A stretch of 64,000 nt of DNA. Origin: Labrys okinawensis (GTDB lineage Bacteria; Pseudomonadota; Alphaproteobacteria; Rhizobiales; Labraceae). Shown piece after piece: positions 1-7,627 of this stretch. Where the stretch lies: contig NZ_PUEJ01000012.1 in NCBI RefSeq assembly GCF_002982075.1, forward strand, positions 62,001 through 126,000, in the 5' to 3' direction. The stretch's first letter is position 1. Each line of letters begins with the position of its first letter. Under the pieces are notes generated by a model that saw only the letters and a program-made list of their open reading frames with translations, did no database searches and had not been told where the DNA came from. Made by a program: the position numbers and the translations under genes.

Positions 1-417
1 TCCGGCTTCTTCTCGGGCATTCTGCGCGAGCCGCTGAACGGGCAGGAAGCCATTTTGCCGGTCTCCGACGATGTGCGCCATTGGTTCGCCAGCCCGCGTT
101 CGGCGGTCGGCTTCCTCCACCATTCCGCGGCGATCGACACGGCCCGCCTGGGCGCGCGGCGCAATCTTTCCATGCCTGGCCTGTCCGCGACGGTGGCCGA
201 GGAGATCGAGGCCCTGCGGCGTGCGGCCGGCGACAAGGCCGTGGCGCTGATCAAGCACCAGCCCGATCCCGTGATCGAGAAGATCGTGGCCGGCTGGCCG
301 CGCGATTTCGACACGGCGCGCGCCCTCGAACTCGGCTTCGTCGCTGATCGTGACATGGATGCCATCGTGCAGGCCCATATCGAGGACGAGCTCGGCGGCA
401 AGCTGCCGGCCCTGTAA
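1..417 (+). CDS. denD: D-erythronate dehydrogenase-like SDR, C-terminal part
   Basis: The frame is open from the first base and ends with TAA at 415-417, so about 138 C-terminal residues are visible. The sequence HWFASPRSAVGFLHH followed by NLSMPGLSATV and the ending HIEDELGG matches, from memory, the C-terminus of the DenD family. Those NAD-dependent SDR enzymes oxidise D-erythronate to 2-oxo-tetronate in four-carbon acid sugar catabolism. The Rossmann domain and catalytic Tyr/Lys lie upstream of the window and cannot be checked. The next gene on the same strand, 150 bases away, is a 2-hydroxyacid dehydrogenase, which would fit a hydroxy-acid pathway. The DenD assignment is by resemblance and the exact substrate is inferred. 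Confidence 0.75.
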   Translation, partial: SGFFSGILREPLNGQEAILPVSDDVRHWFASPRSAVGFLHHSAAIDTARLGARRNLSMPGLSATVAEEIEALRRAAGDKAVALIKHQPDPVIEKIVAGWPRDFDTARALELGFVADRDMDAIVQAHIEDELGGKLPAL

Positions 418-460
418 GCATTGGCGGGCAGGTGTCCTGACGGTGTCGGCCTGCCCTCAC

Positions 461-515
461 GCCTTGTTCTGATGCATTTTGCGATTTGGTGATTTCGCCG
501 GATCGCAAAACGCTT
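461..515 (+). repeat. Partial copy of repeat family A
   Basis: The stretch holds TGCGATTTGGTGATTTCGCC and then GATCGCAAAACGC. This is the right half of a roughly 100-bp imperfect palindromic repeat found in full at 13000-13100 and 62901-63002. It lies between the denD-like gene and the 2-hydroxyacid dehydrogenase. Confidence 0.6.
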
Positions 516-567
516 TAGGCCTTGGCGCCTTCTTTCGATCAATTCCGTTCCGTGAGAGCCCCCCGGC

Positions 568-1539
568 ATGTCCGCACCCGATCTCCTGATGCCCAAGCCC
601 ATGCTTGCCCAAACAGTCGAGGCCCTGGACCGGGCTTTCACCGTGCACAAGCTCTGGCAGGCGCAGGATCCCGATGCCGTGCTGGCCGGGATTGCCGACC
701 GGGTGCGCTTCATCGCGGCGGGCGGCCATGCCCATGTCGACGAAGCCCTGATCGCGGCTTTGCCCAAGCTCGAAATCATCGCCAATTTCGGTGTGGGCTA
801 TGATTCCGTCGATGCCGCTGCGGCGGCGCGGCATGGTGTCGTCGTCACCAACACGCCCGAGGTCCTCAACGAGGACGTCGCCGATCTCGCCATGGCCCTG
901 CTGCTGGCGACCATTCGCGAAGTGCCGCAGGCCGACCGCTTCCTGCGGCAGGGCAGATGGCTGAACGAAAACTATCCGCTGACGCCGGCGACGCTGCGCG
1001 GGCGTACACTCGGTATCGTCGGCCTCGGGCGAATCGGTAAGGCGATCGCCCGCCGCGCCGAGGCCTTCGGCCTCAAGATCGCCTATTATGGGCGCCGTCG
1101 CCAGGCGGACGTTGCCTATGCCTATCACCCCAGCGTGAAGGCGCTGGCGGAGGCGGTCGATACGCTGATGATCATCGTTCCCGGCGGGGCCGAGACGCGC
1201 CATCTCATCGATGCCGAGGTGCTCGAGGCTCTCGGTCCCGAGGGCGTGCTGATCAATGTCGCCCGCGGTTCGGTCGTGGACGAGAATGCCCTGGTCGAAG
1301 CGCTGCGCAATCGCACCATTCTCGCGGCGGGGCTCGATGTCTTCGCCGACGAACCCAACGTGCCCGAAGCGCTGATGGCTCTCGACAATGCGGTGCTGCT
1401 GCCGCATGTCGGCTCGGCCACCATTCACACCCGCCGCGCCATGGGCCAGCTGGTGGTCGACAATCTCGTTTCCTGGCGAGACGGCAAGGGCCCGCTGACG
1501 CCGGTGGCCGAGACGCCCTGGCCCCGAGAGAAGGCCTGA
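568..1539 (+). CDS. D-isomer-specific 2-hydroxyacid dehydrogenase (glyoxylate/hydroxypyruvate reductase-like)
   Basis: This 323-residue cytoplasmic enzyme has the two-domain formate/glycerate dehydrogenase fold. The dinucleotide motif GLGRIG is at about residues 152-157. The catalytic triad is visible as Arg233 (NVARGS), Glu262 (ADEP) and His280 (PHVGSAT). Basic residues GRRR after the second Rossmann strand (about 175-178) suggest NADP(H) preference, as in GhrA/GhrB-type reductases. It would reversibly reduce a 2-oxo acid to a D-2-hydroxy acid. It follows the denD-like gene on the same strand and may share its pathway. The ATG at 568 gives the expected N-terminus. The actual substrate cannot be read from sequence. 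Confidence 0.9.
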   Translation: MSAPDLLMPKPMLAQTVEALDRAFTVHKLWQAQDPDAVLAGIADRVRFIAAGGHAHVDEALIAALPKLEIIANFGVGYDSVDAAAAARHGVVVTNTPEVLNEDVADLAMALLLATIREVPQADRFLRQGRWLNENYPLTPATLRGRTLGIVGLGRIGKAIARRAEAFGLKIAYYGRRRQADVAYAYHPSVKALAEAVDTLMIIVPGGAETRHLIDAEVLEALGPEGVLINVARGSVVDENALVEALRNRTILAAGLDVFADEPNVPEALMALDNAVLLPHVGSATIHTRRAMGQLVVDNLVSWRDGKGPLTPVAETPWPREKA

Positions 1540-1569
1540 GGGCCGCCAGCTTCAACCGCAGACAGGACA

Positions 1570-1608
1570 GGCAAGCTCTGCCGGATCATTGATCCTGCGG
1601 AGCTTGCC
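1570..1608 (+). terminator. Hairpin after the 2-hydroxyacid dehydrogenase gene
   Basis: Arms GGCAAGCTC (1570-1578) and GAGCTTGCC (1600-1608) are perfect complements. They enclose a second palindrome, GGATCATTGATCC. The hairpin starts 30 bases after the stop codon. It lacks a clear T-tract, so the terminator role is likely but not proven. Confidence 0.5.
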
Positions 1609-2161
1609 CGCGTTCGACCCGAGCGAGATTTTTCGTCACGTTGCAAGGCCTGCCGCCTGCAAGCAAAACGGGATGCCGGATAGGAGTTTTTCCGGACTCG
1701 CTCTGGCATCGGTGGGCGGCAGCGGCGGGTCGATAAGTCTTATATTACCACGCGGAAAGTGATTTTCCCGCGATGGGAGTCGTGTGTTGGCTTTTGCCTG
1801 CGAGATAGGGATTTTGCGTATTCGTTTTATGTGTTGCAATTATAAAACGTAGAAATAGACTTTTATTTTGTTGCGATAAAGTTTGATTCTACCGAAAAGG
1901 ATAGATGTTTTTGTAACGTAAGCTGGGCTGGTCTAGATGTGTCTTTTAAGTGACACATATTTGCCAAAATGTTTTCTACCATGGCCGAGGTTGCAAAACT
2001 CTATTGTAGCGCTTTCCAGAATATCGCACCTTCATGGCGACGATTCACGTGGCGACCAAGTGCTTTTCAAGCATCGCCAAGTTCGGTCGGCGTTGCAAAC
2101 GGGGTGCGAGGTCAAGAAACCCCCCTTTGCGCAAGTAAAATAATTCCCGGAGGGATTTCTG
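1609..2161 (+). promoter_or_regulatory. AT-rich porin promoter and leader region
   Basis: This gene-free stretch before the porin is much richer in A and T than its surroundings, especially at 1735-1975. It contains the inverted repeat ATGTGTC (1937-1943) / GACACAT (1952-1958), a possible operator. A strong ribosome binding site, CCCGGAGGG, sits just before the ATG at 2162. No conserved small RNA was recognised. Short frames here have no family features. Confidence 0.5.
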
Positions 2162-3559
2162 ATGACGATAAAATCCGTACTTCTCGGTGCTGCGGCAGGC
2201 ATTGCCGCCATCGGCGCCGCCCAGGCCGCCGATCTGCCCATGACCAAGGGCGAAGCCGTTGAATATGTGAAAGTCTGCTCGGCTTTCGGTCCCGGCTTCT
2301 TCTATATCCCTGGCTCCGACACCTGCCTCAAGATCGGCGGCGAGATCCGTGCCGACTATCGCGCGTTCGGCGGCGACCGGGTGGGCATTAATACGTCTGC
2401 GACATCAATCAACAATGTCTTGACCAATGGTGGGCAGAACCGGAATGATGATCGCTCGGCCTTCAACACGCAGGCCCGCATCTGGTTCGATGCCCGCACC
2501 GAGACCGATTGGGGCCTGCTGCGCTCATACTTCCAGATCAACGCCGACTCGCATCCGATTTCGGCTCAAGGCCGTGGTGGCATCTACAACGGCAACACCT
2601 TCACGATTGACAAGGCCTTCATTCAGTTCGGTGGCTTGACCGCTGGTTACGCCCATTCGTTCTTCGGCTTCTACGATAACGACTACGGCAATACGATCTG
2701 GGCGGCCTACTACTCTGAAACCAGCACGGTTAACCTCATCGCCTACACCGCTCAGTTCGGCGGTGGCTTCAGCGCCACGCTGTCGATCGAAGATGGTCGC
2801 GACCACCGTGTCAACGACGTCGGCATCAGCGGCACGTCCCCCGTCTTCGGTCCTGCCGCCTTTGACATCAATCTGCAGGGCGGCCAGCAAATTCCCGACG
2901 TCGTCGGTCAACTGCGCTATGACTCGAGTTGGGGATCCTTGGCCCTCCAGGGGGCTCTCCACCAGTTGCGCGCACCCGAGAGTGTCGACGGGTCGGTTAC
3001 GTTGGGCGGCGTCACCGCGCCCTTTTCGATCCCCACGACTCATGACAGCAAATACGGCTACGCCATCGGCGGTACGGCCCTCATTAAAATACCTGTCATC
3101 GACGGCGGTCATTTCATCGTTGAAGGTCAGTATGCTGATGGCGCCACCGAATATCTCGGTGTCAAGAACAGCTTGGGCACGCTCATCGGCTTGTCGGACC
3201 TCTTCCCCTCGTCGATCGGGCCGGGCGGTATTACGGGTTATGACAGAACCAAGGGCTGGTCGATCGTGGCCGAACTCGGCGGCAATATCACGCCGCAGCT
3301 CAACGCCAATCTTGTGGGCAGCTACATCGACGTGAAGGCCGACGGCATCCTGCGAAACGTCGTCCCGGGTATCGATATCTCCCTCAAGGAATACACCATT
3401 GCGGGCAATCTGACCTATACGATCGTCAAGGGTCTGTCAGTGGCAGGCGAAGTATCCTACACCCACACCAAACAGGAACTTGGCATCGGGCCGTTGGGGT
3501 CTGCGGATGGCTCCGCTAGCTCTTGGCAGGGTGGCGTTCGCCTGAAGCGTGTCTTCTGA
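2162..3559 (+). CDS. Outer-membrane porin, Porin_2/Omp2 type
   Basis: This 465-residue outer-membrane channel protein has a signal peptide cleaved after AQA (residues 20-22). The mature N-terminus carries GFFYIPGSDTCLKIGG, the conserved opening of alphaproteobacterial Omp2-type porins. The rest is a run of alternating aromatic/polar beta strands such as RADYRAFGG and GGVRLKRVF, and the protein ends in phenylalanine as beta-barrels usually do. It forms trimeric pores for small hydrophilic solutes. An AT-rich leader and strong RBS precede it and a strong hairpin follows, consistent with an abundant protein on its own transcript. At 465 residues it is longer than many relatives of about 350-400. 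Confidence 0.93.
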   Translation: MTIKSVLLGAAAGIAAIGAAQAADLPMTKGEAVEYVKVCSAFGPGFFYIPGSDTCLKIGGEIRADYRAFGGDRVGINTSATSINNVLTNGGQNRNDDRSAFNTQARIWFDARTETDWGLLRSYFQINADSHPISAQGRGGIYNGNTFTIDKAFIQFGGLTAGYAHSFFGFYDNDYGNTIWAAYYSETSTVNLIAYTAQFGGGFSATLSIEDGRDHRVNDVGISGTSPVFGPAAFDINLQGGQQIPDVVGQLRYDSSWGSLALQGALHQLRAPESVDGSVTLGGVTAPFSIPTTHDSKYGYAIGGTALIKIPVIDGGHFIVEGQYADGATEYLGVKNSLGTLIGLSDLFPSSIGPGGITGYDRTKGWSIVAELGGNITPQLNANLVGSYIDVKADGILRNVVPGIDISLKEYTIAGNLTYTIVKGLSVAGEVSYTHTKQELGIGPLGSADGSASSWQGGVRLKRVF

Positions 3560-3582
3560 TCCGAACTGGACGATCTGAGAGC

Positions 3583-3612
3583 GGGGTCTGGCGTGAGCCG
3601 GGCCCCGTTTGG
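3583..3612 (+). terminator. Rho-independent terminator of the porin gene
   Basis: Stem GGGGTCTGGC (3583-3592) pairs with GCCGGGCCCC (3597-3606), allowing two G-U pairs, around a GTGA loop. GTTTGGT follows. It begins 24 bases after the porin stop codon. Confidence 0.8.
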
Positions 3613-3868
3613 TCTATTGTGCTTGCTGTGTTGAAGTTGTGCTGTGCGCTTTTGCAGCGTCTTCAAGAAATTGTGATGTTACGAGTTTGATCTGTAACGC
3701 TGAATGCGTTCCGATATGGTAAGGTTTATTGGAGTGCCTTACGTATAGCTATTGAAGTCCAGTGCGTTTTGCGAAACCTTCTCGATTCTGAAGAAGTCGC
3801 GATGAAATATTTCAAAATGTTTTCTGCAAGAGTGTCAGGCAATGTAGCGCGATCTCACCGGGCGTGAA
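3613..3868 (+). promoter_or_regulatory. AT-rich gap before the XRE-type gene
   Basis: These bases between the porin terminator and the small regulator gene hold no supported gene. The stretch is AT-rich and must contain the promoter of the gene at 3869. No unambiguous -35/-10 pair or repeat stands out. Confidence 0.4.
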
Positions 3869-4183
3869 GTGAGTGAAGAAATGCAGGAAAGAGCGAACCG
3901 TCCCTTCCAGAAGAACTCCACGTCGCTTCAAATCGATTGGAAGCGATTTGGCGACGATTTGCGGAAAGCGCGGGCAATGCGCGGGATGACCTATCGACAA
4001 TTCGGTGCGCTCACGGGCGTGACTTTCAGTACGCTGGCACGCCTCGAATCCTCCTACCTTCCCTGTAATGCCGAAACCTTCATGACGCTGGCGGTGGAGA
4101 TGGGCCGCGACCCCTTGGCCTATGCAATCCGCGGCAAGACCGGCGTGAGCGGCGGGCTCGCACAGGAGACGGATGCGGCCTGA
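3869..4183 (+). CDS. Small XRE/Cro-like helix-turn-helix protein
   Basis: This 104-residue protein has an HTH_3-type fold over about residues 22-80. The stretch RKARAMRGMTYRQFGALTGV, followed by FSTLARLESS, has the spacing of a Cro/CI helix-turn-helix, so it is probably a DNA-binding regulator. The N-terminal tail is charged and the C-terminus is short, with no ligand or dimer domain. A GTG at 3869 gives the full frame; the ATG at 3881 is an alternative start. It stands alone between the porin and the convergent SDR gene, and its target is unknown. It could also be a lone antitoxin-like domain, but no toxin gene is adjacent. Confidence 0.75.
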   Translation: MSEEMQERANRPFQKNSTSLQIDWKRFGDDLRKARAMRGMTYRQFGALTGVTFSTLARLESSYLPCNAETFMTLAVEMGRDPLAYAIRGKTGVSGGLAQETDAA

Positions 4184-4230
4184 TCGGCGCGTGCGATCGC
4201 GGCGTTGTGAAGGCGGAGGGGAAGGGCGCC

Positions 4231-4318
4231 TAAACGGAAACGCTGTTCTGCTCTGGCTCTTTGTTCGAACGTGTCTTTGCGTTTTTTGGCGATTTCGCCA
4301 AATTGCACGTTGCTCTAG
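4231..4318 (+). repeat. Diverged copy of repeat family A
   Basis: TTTGTTCGAACGTGTCTTTGC followed by GGCGATTTCGCCAAATTGC aligns with the family A copy at 13000-13100, with several changes. It fills the gap between two convergent genes. Its TTGCTCTAG end supplies the stop codon of the SDR gene. Confidence 0.6.
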
Positions 4319-5211
4319 CCTTTCACATAACGTCGCCAGGGATGTTCTTCCCGGAAACCTAGCAATTCGCGGGCCTTCTTGTTGGACAACAGCGTCTCAT
4401 ACTCGCCGAGCGTGCCTTTGACCGGCACATCGGGATAGAAGCGCCGCAGAAGTTCGGCGGTCGGCAGATTGGACGAGGTGTCGTCGTTGACGGCATTGAA
4501 GACCTGGAAGCCCAGACCGTCCTTCTCGATGGCGCGCCGGGTGATCTGGCCGAGGTCGCGCGCATCGATATAGCTCCAGGCGATGCGCTTTCGGAAACCG
4601 GGATCGGCGAACCATTTGGGGAAGTTCTCGGTGTAGTCCTCGGGAACGATGACGTTGCCGATACGCAGCGCGTAGATGTCGATGCCCTCGCGCAGGGCAA
4701 AGGCCCGGGCCGTCTTCTCGTTGACCACCTTGGAGAGGGCATAGCTGTCCATCGGGTCGACGTCATAATCCTCGTCGAGCGGGAAATAGGCGGGATTGCG
4801 GTGCTCGTGGGCGAAGACGACTCCATAGGTCGTCTCGCTCGAGGCAATCACGACCTTGGAGATGCCGAGCTTGGTTGCCGCTTCGATGACATTGTAGGTA
4901 CCGAGCGCATTGACGCGGAACACCTCGTTGTCGGGCACGATCATGATGCGCGGAATGGCGGCGAAGTGAACGACGGCATCGACCTTCTGCGGGCGCAGCG
5001 AGGCGTCGAACTCATGCGTGCCCATATAGCTCGAGAGGGCGTTGAAGACCTGGGCGCCATCGGTGATATCGGCAATCAGGGTACGAACGCGCGGATCGTC
5101 CAGCGGACGGGTGTCGATGTTGAGCACCTCATAGCCATGGTCGAGGAGATCCTTCACCACATGGCGGCCGGCCTTGCCGCTGCCGCCGGTGAACATGATG
5201 CGCTTGGCCAT
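4315..5211 (-). CDS. NAD(P)-dependent epimerase/dehydratase-family oxidoreductase
   Basis: This 298-residue extended short-chain dehydrogenase starts at the ATG at 5211, preceded by GGAGGGAG; a longer upstream reading is not needed. The nucleotide motif TGGSGKAG is at residues 8-15 and the catalytic Tyr157-x3-Lys161 is in DSYALSK. A Ser pair at 124-125 (VIASSETT) completes the triad. It resembles sugar epimerases and uronate dehydrogenases that act on nucleotide sugars or free aldoses. It lies downstream of the carbohydrate ABC importer on the same strand, separated by a long palindrome, and probably processes the imported compound. The substrate is not determined. Confidence 0.85.
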   Translation of the reverse strand: MAKRIMFTGGSGKAGRHVVKDLLDHGYEVLNIDTRPLDDPRVRTLIADITDGAQVFNALSSYMGTHEFDASLRPQKVDAVVHFAAIPRIMIVPDNEVFRVNALGTYNVIEAATKLGISKVVIASSETTYGVVFAHEHRNPAYFPLDEDYDVDPMDSYALSKVVNEKTARAFALREGIDIYALRIGNVIVPEDYTENFPKWFADPGFRKRIAWSYIDARDLGQITRRAIEKDGLGFQVFNAVNDDTSSNLPTAELLRRFYPDVPVKGTLGEYETLLSNKKARELLGFREEHPWRRYVKG

Positions 5212-5347
5212 TATCCGCTCCCTCCAGTCCTGCCATCGTATTTTGTATGACAATAGTGGGCGGAGCCTGAAGCGCAAGGGCTACCTTGGGTTTGTGCCTT
5301 GGCAGGGGAGCCATCCCAGCGGTCTTGATGCTTGACCGATCAAGCAC

Positions 5348-5434
5348 CGTCATTGCGAGCGCAGCGAAGCAATCCAGAGTTGGAAAACGCGGCCGCGGCG
5401 GCACCTGGATTGCTTCGCTGCGCTCGCAATGACG
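5348..5434. repeat. Long inverted repeat, family D (30-bp perfect arms)
   Basis: The arm at 5348-5377 begins CGTCATTGCGAGCGCAGCGA. It is the exact reverse complement of 5405-5434 across 30 bases, with a 27-base centre. Similar ATTGCGAGCGCAGCGAAGCA elements are familiar from other alphaproteobacterial genomes. It sits between the importer genes and the SDR gene and could end or attenuate transcription. Confidence 0.85.
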
Positions 5435-5462
5435 CTTGGGCCATGTATCACCGCCAGCGGCA

Positions 5463-5696
5463 TCACCCCTTCTTGATGATCACATAGCCGAGCACCAGCG
5501 AGATCGCGGTGGCGAAATAGATCGACAGCGATTGCTCGACAAAGCGCATCCAGAACAGATGGATGGCGATCAGCAGCACCACGGCGATGAAGCCGCGGTC
5601 GAAGCCGTTGGTGTGGATCGGCAGGAAGCCGGTCTTTTCGACGGGAGCCTTTTCGAGCTCCTCATCCTGCTTGTCGAGATTGGCGAACTGGTTCAT
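5463..5696 (-). CDS. Small two-helix membrane protein of a carbohydrate ABC operon
   Basis: This 77-residue protein has a hydrophilic, acidic N-terminus (residues 1-30). Two hydrophobic stretches follow, at about 35-53 (GFIAVVLLIAIHLFW) and 57-75 (LSIYFATAISLVLGYVII), so it is predicted to be an inner-membrane protein. The start lies four bases after the permease stop codon, so it is the last gene of the importer operon. I do not recognise a named family. Other sugar importer operons also carry a tiny membrane subunit (DUF2160 in glycerol systems), but sequence similarity to that was not established. It may assist assembly of the permease pair. Confidence 0.75.
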   Translation of the reverse strand: MNQFANLDKQDEELEKAPVEKTGFLPIHTNGFDRGFIAVVLLIAIHLFWMRFVEQSLSIYFATAISLVLGYVIIKKG

Positions 5697-5700
5697 GGCC

Positions 5701-6537
5701 TCATCCCTTCACGGCGCCGAAAGTCAGGCCGGCGACGATATGGCGCTGTACCATGCCGAGGATCACCAGAGCGGGGATCAGCGTCAGCATGGCGGTGGCG
5801 GCGAGCTGGCCCCAGTTCGTGCCGGTGACCGAGACATATTCGGCGAGCAGCGTGGTGATGGTGCGGGCCTCCACGCTGGTGAGGGTGGCGGCCAGCAGAT
5901 ATTCGTTCCAGGCGAAGATCCAGGTCAGGATCATGGTGACGGCGAGGCCTGGCCGGGCCAGCGGGTAGATCACTTTGGTCAGGAGCTGGAAGGTCGAGGC
6001 GCCGTCGATGGTGGCGGCTTCATCGAGTTCCTGCGGGATGGAATCGAGCACCGGACGCAGCGTCCACACCGCGAAAGGCAGGTTGAACACGCAATAGAGC
6101 AGGATAAGGCCGATGCGGGTGTCGAACAGCTTCCAATTGCCGACGACGAAGACCTGCGTATAGAGCAGGAACAAGGGCAGCAGGAACACCGCGGGCGGGG
6201 CCATGCGGTTGGTGATGGTCCAGAAGAAGATGTTCTCCTTGCCGACCAGCTTGTAACGCGTCAGCGCATAGGTGGCGAGGAAGCCGAGCAGGCTCACCAG
6301 CACGGCGTTGGAAGTGGCGACGATCACCGAATTCAGCATGTATTTCTGCAGGTTCGGATCGGTCAGGGCGTTGGCGTAATTGTCTGGAAAGAAGGAGGTT
6401 AGCAGGAAGCTCGGTCTGCCGAAGAGTTCGACGCGGCTCTTGGCGGAGACGACGAACAGCCAGTAGATCGGCGCCAGCGTGATCAGGCTGAGCACGATCC
6501 AGAGCAACAGGCTGACGAAGACGTTGGGCTTACGCAT
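5701..6537 (-). CDS. Carbohydrate ABC transporter permease, second subunit (MalG-like)
   Basis: This 278-residue inner-membrane permease has six predicted helices. The EAA loop (SIPQELDEAATIDGASTFQL) is at about residues 180-200 and typifies the binding-protein-dependent CUT1 sugar family. The ATG at 6537 overlaps the preceding permease stop by one base (TGATG), showing translational coupling. With the upstream permease it forms the membrane channel for the sugar delivered by the binding protein at 7628-9061. An in-frame extension upstream of the ATG runs inside the other permease gene and is not real. No ATPase gene lies in this operon, so a shared ATPase elsewhere is probably used. Confidence 0.92.
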   Translation of the reverse strand: MRKPNVFVSLLLWIVLSLITLAPIYWLFVVSAKSRVELFGRPSFLLTSFFPDNYANALTDPNLQKYMLNSVIVATSNAVLVSLLGFLATYALTRYKLVGKENIFFWTITNRMAPPAVFLLPLFLLYTQVFVVGNWKLFDTRIGLILLYCVFNLPFAVWTLRPVLDSIPQELDEAATIDGASTFQLLTKVIYPLARPGLAVTMILTWIFAWNEYLLAATLTSVEARTITTLLAEYVSVTGTNWGQLAATAMLTLIPALVILGMVQRHIVAGLTFGAVKG

Positions 6538-7418
6538 CACTCGGGCCTCCTGAGATCGCGGCGGGCCACCAGGGCCGAATAGAGCAGCCAGCACATCACG
6601 ATGGTGAGATAGAGCACCAGCACGGACATGGCGCCGCCATAGCCGTAGTCTTTCTTCGGAAACACCACGCGGAAGATATAGAGGCCGACGAAGCGGGTCG
6701 CATCGCCCGGACCGCCCGAGGTCAGCATGAAGATCTCGTCGAAGGTGCGCAGGGCGTCCATCAGGCGGATGAAGACGGTGGCGAGGATGGCCGGCTTCAG
6801 CATCGGCAAGGTTATGTGCCAGAAGATCTGGAAGCGGCTGGCGCCGTCGATCTGCGCCTGCTCGAAGGGATCCTTGGGCAGGGACGAAAGGGCGGCGAGC
6901 AGGGTCAGCGTCACCAACGGCGTCCAATGCCAGATATCCATGATCACCACGGCGGTGAAGGCCTGGTCCGAGAAGCGGCTGATATTGAGGTCGTAGCCGA
7001 ACCAGGCTCGAAGATAGCTCGGCACCGGGCCGAGGCCCGGCGTCAGCAGCAGGCGCCAGATCGCGCCGACGGCGATCGGGGCGATCACCAGCGGCAGGGT
7101 GTGGATGGTGCGGAAGAAGCCCTTGCCCGGAAAGTCGCGCATGAAGAGCTGGGCGAGGAAATAACCGAGCACGATCTCGCTGACCACGGCGAAGAAGCCG
7201 AATTTCAACGTGCCCCAGATCGACTTGAGGAAGTCGGCATCGAAGACGAGGGCGCGGAAATTGTCGAGCCCGTTGAAATGCATGGTCGGATCGGCAGCGA
7301 AGCTGTTCCACTGCGTGAAGGAGACCACCATCACGTAGATGAACGGCACGACACCGAACAGAGCGAGGATGAACAGGGTGGGTGCCAGCAGCAGCCAGCC
7401 GGTTGTCGACGATCGCAT
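6537..7418 (-). CDS. Carbohydrate ABC transporter permease, first subunit (MalF-like)
   Basis: This 293-residue permease starts at the ATG at 7418, preceded by GAAGGAA. It begins with a hydrophobic helix (WLLLAPTLFILALFGVVPF). The EAA-type loop FEQAQIDGASRFQI contacts the ATPase. It is a CUT1-family inner-membrane subunit and pairs with the permease encoded next. The gap to the binding-protein gene upstream is 209 bases and holds family C repeats, a common arrangement that allows higher binding-protein expression. The importer probably handles a sugar, polyol or sugar acid. Neighbours do not fix the substrate. Confidence 0.92.
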   Translation of the reverse strand: MRSSTTGWLLLAPTLFILALFGVVPFIYVMVVSFTQWNSFAADPTMHFNGLDNFRALVFDADFLKSIWGTLKFGFFAVVSEIVLGYFLAQLFMRDFPGKGFFRTIHTLPLVIAPIAVGAIWRLLLTPGLGPVPSYLRAWFGYDLNISRFSDQAFTAVVIMDIWHWTPLVTLTLLAALSSLPKDPFEQAQIDGASRFQIFWHITLPMLKPAILATVFIRLMDALRTFDEIFMLTSGGPGDATRFVGLYIFRVVFPKKDYGYGGAMSVLVLYLTIVMCWLLYSALVARRDLRRPE

Positions 7419-7471
7419 GAGGGTTCCTTCACCCGCGAGGCAAAAGGGTTGGAGTAATTGCCATCTCTTGG

Positions 7472-7601
7472 TCATTCCGCGCCCGATGCAGCCTGCTATG
7501 GTGCACCGCAGACGCGGAACCGTTCGGAAATATGCGCTTTATCGTCATGCGATCCCGGACCTGCACCGCAGCGCTTGGCGCTGCAGTGCGTCCGGGATGA
7601 C
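7472..7601. repeat. Two tandem family C palindromes between binding protein and permease genes
   Basis: The first element spans about 7472-7520 (TTCCGCG ... CGCGGAA). The second, 7543-7601, has arms ATCCCGGAC (7552-7560) and GTCCGGGAT (7590-7598) around a GCAGCGC/GCGCTGC stem. The same GTCATCCCGGAC element recurs at 12416-12466. The stem-loops lie just downstream of the binding-protein gene and could protect its mRNA or attenuate readthrough. Confidence 0.75.
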
Positions 7602-7627
7602 TATACGAACGGAGGTCGGCAGCGTCC

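Noticed and set aside
5701..7311. 536-aa open frame that reads through both permease genes on the minus strand
   Set aside because: The upstream part is a shadow of the first permease in another frame. The true second permease starts at ATG 6537 with a one-base overlap.
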